A DNA stretch of 64,000 bases from Mytilisepta virgata. Lineage: Eukaryota > Mollusca > Bivalvia > Mytilida > Mytilidae. A program made the position numbers and the translations under genes. Shown in pieces: positions 21,123-33,100 of the stretch. A model generated the notes under the pieces. The model did not search any database. It was not told the DNA's origin and saw only the letters and a program-made list of their open reading frames with translations. Where the stretch lies: the NCBI GenBank assembly GCA_028015205.1, contig CM051518.1:29478001-29542000 (forward strand). The letters run 5' to 3'. Position 1 is the stretch's first letter. Each line of letters starts with the position of its first letter.

Positions 21123-24100
21123 CTGAAATATAAACCAGAAAAACTTGCCAATACATTTATTTGCTGTTTAGTTAATGAAGTTTTTTTAATGAGGTATACA
21201 GAATAGAGATGGATTGCCTAAAAATTGATGAACAAAGATAATGGCCAAACAATTCCCGAACATAGAATAATGAAAGGATATGAGTAAAAATATCGATTAC
21301 ACGTAAAGTCAAGAAATACCGAAGGGATATTCGAAGGAGGGAACAATCAAAACAACTGACAAACTCCGGAGAACGACAAAGACAAGACTAAAACAATACA
21401 TGCACTACAATTAAAAACTAAAAACATATGAACAACATGGACCCCACCAAAAAACCGGGGGGTAGACTCAGGTGTTCCAGAAGAGTAAGCAGTCTCTGCT
21501 TCCTGCAGGACACCTGCCATGCTGCCCATGCCAAATCCGGTATGAGGAAGGGATAACATCAATGAAACAGAATGCCAACTGCATAGAATAATGAAAATTA
21601 CTCAATAACCTATTTTTTCATATATATTGCATTAATTATTTAAAGAACCTTTTCATATGGCAGACATGCCCGTTCCTCATTAATCAACTGACATCCTGGT
21701 GATATATAAAGGCTTTGGCATAGTCGCTGGTGAAATTGCGTTCTGTGAGAAAACAATAACACAATCTGAATAAATGGGCAACCAACTAATAATGAACATA
21801 AAAAAACTGGGGTCTGAAACAATTCACCAAGAATTTCCAAAACTATATAGCTTATAACTGTTTCAAATATTTGAGGCTCATTTCTGTGTAAAGAACAAAA
21901 ACAAAAAACAATTACAACGTATTTAATTTGTAAAATACAAATTGTAACCAGAGTTTACAATTTATTCCCAAAAGTACTGACAATTTGAAAAAATGAAAGT
22001 TTTTTTTTACTACCAAACCATATTTTAACAATTACTCAGTAGAGCAATTAAAACTAGAGCACTGTCGGAGACGACAGTTATACCCGCACCCCCACATTTG
22101 TTTCATCCTAGTGATGATTTTGATGCAAATTTAGTGTTAAGGACAAACCATGCAAAGTTTATTTTAGGATAAAAGATCTTTATGTTAATCCTCAACAGCA
22201 TATTTTGATAATTCTAATACTTCCTATTTGTCATGGGTCTAAAATTGTGTGTTGAGCATCTTTTTTTTGCATCTGTCCATCATGGATAATCTTACCTATG
22301 GAGAAACCAGAAGCCTAGCATAAAAAATTCCTCAGAAATTAATGTTTTAAGCATATTTTGAAAATTCACTCTTTTTCGGTCACAATTTTCGCTTCATGAA
22401 TGAAATCAAAATTTTAAAACCCTATTGCACATCTACATAATGTGTACAATCATTCTATAATCAAAGTAGTAGCCTAGCATCAATAATCAATAAGGAGTTG
22501 ATGTCACATTCATATTTTGACAATTTGTTGATTTCGTCCATTAAGCGAAAATGAAAATTTTGAAACCTGTCTTTCCATCTTTACAACATGGACAATTTAC
22601 CTATAAAGAAACCAGAAGCCTGGAATAAAAAATGCTTCATAAATTGATGTTTTAAGCATATTTTAAAAATTCGCTCATTTAAAACCTTATTGCGCATCTA
22701 CATCACATATACAATCATTCTATAATGAATGTAGAAGCCTTGCATCAATAATGAATGAGGAGTTGATGTCACAAGCATAATATGATTATTCGCACGTTTT
22801 CAGTCTCACATTTCACCCGTTGAGCGAAATCAAAAATTTTAAAACCTTATTCCGCATCTACAGGATATATGCAACCCTACTGTGAAGGAATTAAAATGCT
22901 ATACCCAAAACTAAATGAGGAATTGATGTCACAAGAAACTGTGACGGACGGACAGACGGACGGCGGACGGGCGGGTGGAGACAACCACATGCGCAATGCG
23001 GGTATAATATAATATAATAATATCTGAAACTACTAATATCTACTGCATAAATATTAAACAATGAATACTTTTTACAAGTACCTGTATCAGCGACTCAGAT
23101 CGTCCACCCTTTCTTTTATAAATGATGACCGGTGGTCACTTACTTTAAAAAGTGCTAGGGTTAGTTTTTTTTATATTAAAACTGGCTAGTATTGTCGCGC
23201 TTTGTCTTTATGCAAGGTACATGTAATTTTAATATCAATCGTAATAATTTAAATGCCTATTTGAATATTCAAGCCGCATTCACAATGCAAAATTAAACAT
23301 TGAAATAATCAATAGTTAATACTTTAAGATATATGGTCTATTTCATAATTATTGGCGCTAAAAAAATTGTTCGTCGTCATTCGTCAAATGGAATATGAAA
23401 TATAAGTATTAACACATACTACAACGCTTGTAACCATCAGTATAATTGTACATTCAGTTTAAGGCTTACTTTAATGAAACAGAGAAAACCATAAACCGAG
23501 ATATACTAATTATCATGTTTTAAGAGCTTGACTTTATTGCTCTCCATTATGACTGATGTCTGGCCAAGCGGTTTCAGAGACGATTTAAAATTTATCAAGA
23601 ATATATATATATGTACTATGTTGGCCATTATAGTTACCCTTTCCTTAAATTTTTGTCACTTATTCACCATATCTTTTTTTATGCTTTGCCGAGCTCATGG
23701 AAATCTTACCATGTTTTACTATTACTCCTGAATGCCTCTTGCTTAGCGCAGCAGTTGCAAATACCAAATTTAAAGTATTTTGTTTGATCCTGCCGGGGTC
23801 GAACCGACAACGAGGCAGGCACGCTACCGTGTACGACTTACCTAATTTCATTTCATTTAGCCATGAGGTTTCAGATGAGATCGAAATATAAAAATAAAAA
23901 TGAAAATAAAGAAGGAAGAAGGTTACGTGATGATAACAGCTAACATCTTATGGTCAGTGGAACTAAAAAATGAAAGGGCTTAATATTTGAAATATACATG
24001 CACATGAATAACTATGTAAATAGCTTACCTAAAGGAAAATTACTTCCCGACTTCAATGATACCGTATGCTGGTGTTTAGTTGTTGAAAGAAACTTATGTA

Positions 24101-27100
24101 TATTAGTAGTCTTTGATACTGCGGTGTTGAATTGTCCAATGGAAATTGTTTTAGGTATTACTGGATTCGACTGTCTTCCGTAAGTTAGTGCAGATTTTGT
24201 CTTGAAAGTATTTAACCTCACATATGATGTGCTTCTTGTACTAGTTGTAGAACCGCGAGTCGACTTAGTGGTGGTGGAAGTACTCGTTGTAGGTGGTGAT
24301 CTTGTAGTTTGTGTACTAGTTGTGAAAGTGCTTGCAGTAGTTGTTCTAGAACTACGAGTCGGCTTAGTGGTGATGGAAGTACTCGTTCCAGTTGGTGATC
24401 TTGTAGTTTGTGTACTAGTTGTGAAAGTGCTTGCAGTAGTTGTTCTAGAACTACGAGTCGGCTTAGTGGTGGTGGAAGTACTCGTAGTAGTTGGTGATCT
24501 TGTAGTTTGTGTACGTGTGCTTGAAATGGTAGTAGTCGTCGTTTCTTAAAATATAACAACGGAAGACATTAAGTATTGTTATGGGGAAAGTTTTGCTTTT
24601 AGACTCGATGAGGTAAATGTTTAAAAATGGAAATATACGTATTTCACCACATATTTAGCTTTCTATAGTAATACTACAGTGGGCTAACCTTTTTATTTTT
24701 TGAAAAATTGAAATAAGTAACAAATATTATAAAATTAAAAAAAACAGTTTAAGTGCTGTTCAACTAAAAATAATGTTATTCTAAGGTAAACTAATGAAAA
24801 TTATTATGCTTAATTTGCATAATCTTCAAGAAAGATCAAGGCGTATTTACCAATTATACACGACTGGCCAAATAAGTTTGATCCAACAGGACAAATACAT
24901 TCAATTTTCTGTGTTGATCCAATTCTTAAACAAATCTTGTTTCCATTGCACGGGTTAGGGATACATGGATCAGTAGGTAAATCTGAAATACGAAGGATGT
25001 TCAGATTCAGTATTAATTGTCATAACTACATTGAAATGTAAATCTAGAAATCATACTAGTTTATATATAACATTGTAGACGTTTTGGAAACTATAAAGGA
25101 TTACCTGCCTTTAAATAGTCTTTGATGGTTTTTTTTCTGATTTTTTTTTATTTTGGTCATGTTTGATTTGAAGTTACTCCTTTATATTTTGGTTTATACT
25201 TTCGGCTCTCCATAACAAGAAGATAGTGTACTTAACATCTTTTGAACATACAACTCGATTTTTCTAAAAAGGATAAATGAATGGATTGAAAACTTACAGT
25301 AATTTTCAAAACACAACTACTTGTTCAAAGGTGTCGTCAGATTAACAACTAATTAACTTTAACATGTAGTTAAATTTTTATCAAATGTTTAACATTTGGG
25401 TAAAATATTATTGTTCCACAAAAAAGTGACGACAAAATCCTGTTTGCAAATTGTATTAAATGATTAAGTAGTGCATCGCACAATTACCAATAATGCCCAG
25501 TTAAATTTGCTACTCTAAGATGGCTGACAATATACCAACAAAAAAGACTTCCAAGAATCAAAACTTCATCTTTCCTGAGTTGGAAAATTTAATAATTAAC
25601 TTCATAAGCCAGAGTAACAGAGTCAGAGATAAAAAATTTATAAGTGAGAGGTTTGGGAAAGACCAGAATGGTTCCTTTTAATTTTCCTCTCATTCTGTTT
25701 CTCAGCAGATCTGACAATACATCATCTCTTCCAGTATGGCAAGGCTGTCTTAATTTTGTGTCTGTAAAATTTAAACCGATTCCGTCTTTTTCCTAAAATT
25801 TCTCCTTCTTCTATGGTATGGGTACATGCATAAGGGCAGCCATATGGAATATTTTTAAAGTTTAAATAAAGGACATATAACTGTATACTAGTATGCGCAT
25901 TTCAACAAATCATACATTGTGATGGAAGTCATAAAGGTGTACACAGCCTACAAAATATCTGAAAATATTATATAAGGTAAAAAAAGGAATGTGGAGTTAA
26001 TGTACAAGAGAAACCGTCCTGTAATATTGGAACAATATACAAAATGCAAGGTCTTCCACGGTGATGAACCAGAAGCCCATATTTAACAGAAAGGTTAAGA
26101 CTACGTTTCAGGCCAATACAGACATTATTGTACTGGTGATACTCCCGTAGAACTAGCCTATCATTAAAGGCATAAATTCATGAACATTGCCCTGGTTTAA
26201 TTTAACTGTGGAAGTTTTATAACTTCTTCTGAAGTTCTTCTGAAGTTTCATAAATTAAGAAGCCATACTCATTTCTAAAAAAAAATAGCCTATAAAAGAT
26301 TAGTATATTTATTCTATGGTCATAATATTAAACTTTATAATAGCTCGTTCTCAACAGTATATGTGCAATGCAAGGTAAACAGTTTGCAATCGAAACGAAC
26401 AAAAATATTTCATTTCCTCTGAAAATAAAACTTACCCCATGCTATTAATGTTATACATCTGGTGTTACTTGTGTGTCTGAAAAATAAGACATTTCCTATG
26501 ATTTTGGTTCACCATTTTTGATTATTTGTATCTGTTATACTATGTTTGGATTTATTATTTTGGATATCCCCATTGTTACTATTTCTCACTAATGATGAAA
26601 CGTGAATTGTGTTTTAGCTGTAACGTATTCGAAAAGCATTATTACTAAGTTCTGTGAATAAATAAATCAACAAATAGTGCGAGATAATTACAGTCATATA
26701 ATACGATATTTTTTATTAAAATAAAAGAAAAACCTCTTTTTTGTTAAAAAATACGTAACGGGACCAAATGTTTTAAAAGTTTTTCTATCATTACACTCGA
26801 CTTATAGATACACACATTTCATTTGTGCTACTGACAGTTAAGGTGCGTTCACACAATTAGATTCTTATCAGATTGTCGGATGGAATCTGATGTGAATCTA
26901 TTCAAAATCGACTTTTCGGTTTAACTTTCGACTTTCGATTTTCCTGTTCACACTATCAGATTTTAAGTCGAATGGAATCGAAAACGAAAATCGAAAGTAG
27001 AATCCGATGAAAAAAGTATCGTGTGAACGCTAGGATTGACATAGGAGCTACGGATCCGTAGCTATTAAAGAAATGTAACCATGACCTAAACTTTCATATT

Positions 27101-30100
27101 TTTTATTCCAATACATAATGCATGCATGTAGATAGAGTGAGAAACTTCAACTCTGTACATTAAATAAACCTTTATGAAGGCTTTTGACAAAATGAGACGA
27201 TTGTTAAAGAATTTTTATGTCGTTTTTTGTATGCTTTAAGCTATGAAATCTTTGATACCGGCGTTAATGGCATGAGTAATGTATAACATTTATTTAGGTT
27301 TAGTCGTTCAAGGCTAGTTGGAACTAGATTTCCTATTTAATCTGATTGTTAGTTTGTTAGCTTTAAAAAAAAATTGTTAAAATCCGGACACGTTAAACCT
27401 TCCTTTCACGAACCCCCTTCCTGTATATCTTTACTACTTATTTCGTCAAAAAGAAATCTTTCCCTGGACACATCAGTTTCACAGTGCAGTATTGATTTAA
27501 TCACAACGCAGATTTTCACATAAAATAAGAAATTGGTGCCGGGAAAGCAGTTACGACTAATTCCAATCAGGCATGGGGTAATGCAAATGTGTAATTGTAA
27601 TGCATGGTAATGCATTACATTTTCCAAAGTAATTGCAAGTAATGTGTAATGCAGGATTTTTAGCATTACATGTAATTGTAATATAATGCATTACTTTAGC
27701 AAAAATCTGTGTAATTTCATGCATTACATTGCATTACATGGCATTACATAAACATAACATCAAATTTTGTAACTCATCTTAAGGTAAGATTTTCAATAAT
27801 TAAGATATTGTATTAATATGTAAGAAATATTTCACAAATATATAAATAAAAAAATAAAAATAAAATTTGTATAAATACTAGAATGTCCAAATTACAATTT
27901 TAAAAGAATAACTGTGTATCAGACAGACTGAGTTATCTTTTTTAATGTCTTTTTATTTCATTCTATATATTTCCTGCATTTTCCTGTATAAACAAAAATT
28001 ATATATGAAAAGCTATACTGTAAAAGTTTTCCATTGTTGTCAAAAGATGAATGAATATCTCGTCTTGATTAAATAACAGATAATTGAACATTGTCATAAA
28101 ACACTAATTTGTTTGTTTTACAATCAATCTTTTCTCCATTTGTCATAAATTAAGCTCTATGTTTATTACATAATTAGGAAAGATTAGTAAATATTTTGAT
28201 TGAAATTAAAAAAAAACCAAATGTATTTTTATAAACGAAAAGTTAACATTAAGTTAAAATATGTATTAAAACTACATCTCTGTAATTTCATGTAATGGTA
28301 ATTGTAATATAATGCATGGTTTTGTCAAAGTAATTGAAATGTAATGCATTACTTTGATAAATTCATGTAATGGTTATTGTAATATAATGCATGGTTTTGT
28401 CAAAGTAATTGTAATGTAATGCATTACTTTGATAAATTCATGTAATGGTAATTGTAATATAATGCATGGTTTTGTCAAAGTAATTGTAATGTAATGCATT
28501 ACATTGCAATTTAATTCGCCCCATGCCTGATTCCAATCGCCTATAAAGTTATTAATTACATACCCTGAACTGTCTTCTGCCATGCCACATACAACATGGC
28601 TGCCATGATCTTTTGCCGTAGGAGTCCAGGATAATTCCCAGTATACAACTCCAATTCTCAGGGGATCGTTTATCGGACCATTCATTATCATGCTTGCAGG
28701 TCTTGTCAAACTTAATTGTGTCACTCTGTTTTATTTTAATAACAAATAATTAATGTTTTTTTTTATTAAATTTGGATATTTTACTTATTACTAGTAGTAA
28801 GAACTTACAAAAAGAGCTAGTTGAATATTTCTTTACTTTAAGTAGCCTTGATATCTGCACCCATCTCTTTACACATTTTAAATTTAATATTAAATCAACG
28901 TTTGGTTAAAAAAACACAAAAACGTCAATAAAACATCAATCGTACCTCTCGTTTTTATTTGCAAAATTAGCAGCGTAAACTTTCTGTGTGAAAGTTTTTC
29001 CTGCAGGTATTGCAATTTTACTGCCTTCCTTTGGTGTTGGGCTGATAAATTCTGGTTTCCAATCGCACGGTGTCTTTTTTCCTACCAGATGGATCAGAAA
29101 CTACAAGTTCAATGATGAAAGTTGTAAAAAATTTTGAAATAAAAATAAAAACTCTTTGTCGTTCAAGAAGTTTATTAGGGAAAAATAAATGACATAATTG
29201 ATATTTTCTTGCCAGCGAATTATTTTTTGATGTTATAATTTCAATCATTGTCATAACTTGCTGCAACTATTTAATTCCAACGATCATTGATGTGTACCAT
29301 TTCATGATAGAACTTAATAATGCATTTAAACAGATGTACGAACACTTTATAACGGGGACTCGGTGGCCAAGTGATGTAGGTAAATCTTCGTGACTACTAA
29401 TGAACTATGGCATGGCAACACTGAGTTGTCAGGGTTCGAAAAAAAATCTGCGGAGAGTTGTACGATACTAATGGACAAAAATGCCAGTTTTCTTGTCTTA
29501 GGTAGCGGTTTTCTCCGACTTCCTTAGGTAATAAAATTTGATCACCATGATACGGCTTATAATTTTAATAACCCAAACCAAACCACTTTTTTACTGTTAT
29601 TTTCTTGTCATTTACAATTGATTTTCTAAGAAGTACTTTCGTTCTGAGCAATAAATGATTCAAGAAAGGACGTTAATTTATATCTTTACAAGTTTTACCC
29701 GCAGAGAAACATCTGACATTGGGATTGATTCTTAGAACATGTGACCTATAGAGGAACATTTGATAAAGGCATCTTTGTGCGTTATTTCCTGCAGGGGAAA
29801 ATTTTAAAGGATGTTGTTTCATGGTAAATTTTACCTGCAGAGGAACATCTGACATTGGCGTTGTTTCATTGTAAGTTTCATTCCCAATATGAATGGTCTT
29901 TTTTGGAAAATCCTCAAATGTCAATGCCACTGCATACCATCCATTTTCTTTGTAACTACTGGATTGTGTAGCATTAAATTTAAGTGTGCAAGTATCCTAA
30001 AATGATACACAAATACTGCCGATTTCTTTTTAACTCTGAATTGAGATAGCATTTAACCATTTATGGAAGTGTTATTTCTGACTACTTCGTAACAATAGAG

Positions 30101-33100
30101 AGACTGCTTCAGATCAGGAGCTGTACTTAGTTTCGCAGTTAAAACCAGCAGATTCTGGCCCTGCTATCTAAATTATGTACCGTCCAACCAAATTTTGTGT
30201 TTTGTGCTCTTTTATGATATTTTGTGCTAATGTCATGGTGTAAGATTTGACAATTATGTCTTTGAAAGCAAAGTTTCATTTTTAGGAACATTTTTGAACA
30301 ATTAGCATAGACGGCGTTAAAAACTTATAATATCAATTTAGAACAAATTAATGAGATTAGTATTAATTATTTTTTAAAACGTTTTTTCTATTTTGCCTAT
30401 TGTTATATGTCATGAATGGAATGATAATTGTCAAACATGTCACCGCGATTTTGAACTTGTTAATTCCTACGAATGCTCGCTATAAAACAGTTCTAAAACT
30501 GAGGGACAAGTAGTTCGTATGACCTATTGAACAAGTACGTATCACGTACGTTCTTTCTAAAAACAGAGACTTTTTTACGGATTTTCCGAATTTGCTTTAT
30601 ACCAGGATTACCGAATCATATTTGTGTTATATTGTTATAGTTTTATGTAGTTTTATTAATAGAACAGTTATCTAAATACGGAGTTTTATTTTCCTGAGTA
30701 CCTACTAAATTATATCACTAAGTTCTGTCTGTTGGGTGGAGTGGATTGATTGATATGTCATTTTTGACCTCTCCCGTCATCAATTTTGTTGAAGAGGTAT
30801 AAACCGAAATCAAATGTTTGATAGTGTTTCTAGTTGTTTACCTCGTCCAAATCAGCAGTGGGAACTGCATGGCATACACTGTCACACTCGTTGCCACGTG
30901 CCCATCTACATTTAACCTGGTCACCGTCTGAATCATACATTGGAAGCCTTAATTCATGATAACAGGCAAATTGCAACCTGAAAGTTATGCCACAATTGTA
31001 GTGTGTACATTTTGTTTATATATATAATATAGATATAATCACGATGTAAGGGTATTTCAGCGAGTTACTAGGATTCGTATTTTTATAATACCATTAAATA
31101 CTGTTTTTCCGAAATTTGAGTCTGCTGTGTACAGACATCTAAACCTATTACTGTTGCCATGTAAGAACATACAATTAGAGTATCTTTCTAATTACCCCCT
31201 AACGAATACCTTATTGGGTTTAGTTTTTATCTTTTTTTAGTTTGGATACTCTTTTTCACCTTTTTTCACCTTTCATTTTTTTGGCGGTTATACCGTTACT
31301 TTAGTTTCTTTATTATTGTTTAAAAATATTTCATTACCCTAACCCAGCACTATAGAATCCCCTTTCAAAATAAAGTGGTGTATTTTGTAAATAAAAAAAT
31401 GTATTAATGTACGGTTGTGTTTTACTTTTACTTGTTTCTTTTAATTTTAATTTTTATTACAATCTCCCGCCATGCATCGAGATATCCGTTTACTTCACCA
31501 ATTGAGGGTAGTTCTTTTTTTTTTTTTTAATTTTACGCATGAAAAGTATTTACGTATATAGTGGTTTACTGGCAGTTATTGGGCTGGAATTAGTAGAGTT
31601 TATGTCATCTCTGAATCTGAGATCTATCCTGGTTTGCACATTCCATCCATTAGGAGAGCCATAATCTAATTTCATCCACATTGCACCGGAATAACTGTAA
31701 ACATAAAAAGCTTCAAAAGTATCCGTATGGATAAATACAAATAAGCTCAACTTGATGGTTAAAATAAAGCAACCATTAAATTTTCTGGAATTAATTGATA
31801 GGATTGTAAAAAAAACAGGTTTCAGAAATATTCTCTGGAATCCTTTTTTTAAGATTTGATTTTTGTATTTTTTAACATTTAATCTTTTAATGTACAATAT
31901 TTTATGGTTGTTTCATTCTTTAATCTTAATACATCGAACCAATGCTTGCCTTACAACAAAAGGCCCATCGTTCTTAAATGTGTACTGAAAACTGTTTTCT
32001 CCTTGTTCCCATTTCTCATCGCTGGTACCGATTGTATTGGCAGCTGCACAATAATAATAAGCAGTACCAACTGGGTTTTTGAGTGTCGTACAACCTTCTA
32101 CACATTTCCAGGTTTTGTCTCCAATAAAACTAGTATTTACGAATTGCCCTATCTTTGCTGGACTACAGCCTGGTCCACTTCCAAATGTCCAACCCATTTT
32201 AAATTTGAATTCAACCTGAAAAGAAAAAATGTCAGTGTATAATTACAAATAGTTGTCATCCCAGATACATATGGTTGCCAGATATATTTGAAATATCTTA
32301 ATTAGAGTTTTCCGGGAAAATGTAAAAATTTTAATAGACAAGTTTTTAGTTTAGTGTAGATTTAGCTTGAAAACTTTTTCACCGAGCGAATCGTTATATC
32401 CATTTACCCATTACACAGTACGAGTTTTAAAATCACACCATCGAAGGACAATAATTTTTAAACCTATGCATGTTGATAGAACAAGATCGACAACAAAATT
32501 ATAAGAAAGAAATTCGTTGCACAAATACAGCCAATTATACATTTTCATTGAAGCATACTTATAACACTTATGTACCTCATTAGAAAGAGATTCCTCTGAC
32601 GTCAAAGTGTCTGTTTTGGCTAAAATCATGTCACGTCAAAGCGCACTTCATGTATGAAGCAGGCAAATTGCCGATTCTGTCCAGTAAACTTAATTTATGA
32701 AAAACATTTTTGTCCATTTTGTTTAAATAAGTTCGTACCTGATTATCAAACATTTGTGTCGTGTAAATTAATTTTTGCTGGCCTAAAACGACAATTTCAA
32801 GTTGAAAAAATATCATAGATAGATATTCAAATAATTGCAGAAGTGAGACATGTGAGATTTCTTGGCAGAAAAATTTGAAATTCAGAAGCTTTGTTTGCAT
32901 TATTTCCCAGATACATATATGGAGTGCGTTCTGACGTCACACGACCCCTGTCAATTCTAAAACGGCCGCCTGAATGGTTATTATTATTATTTTTTTAATC
33001 GGGGACCATGTAAAAATATTTTGAAATATTATACTAAAAGGGATTATATGCTATAAAACCCATTAAGACATATACTGCAACTATCTGAGTCGTAAGATAC

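Noticed and set aside
24202..24549. Val-rich protein on the plus strand
   Set aside because: It is the antisense of the Thr-rich stalk exon, which has matching splice sites and phase on the minus strand.
28374..28724. 116-residue minus-strand protein as a complete gene
   Set aside because: The first 54 residues are exon 7 of the AHFRGG gene; the rest reads through the donor into the hAT-type element.
29040..29105. Frame shift in exon 6 of the AHFRGG gene at a run of six A
   Set aside because: Using the acceptor at 29101-29102 gives FLIHLVGKKTPCDWKPEF in frame with exons 5 and 7, so no shift is needed.
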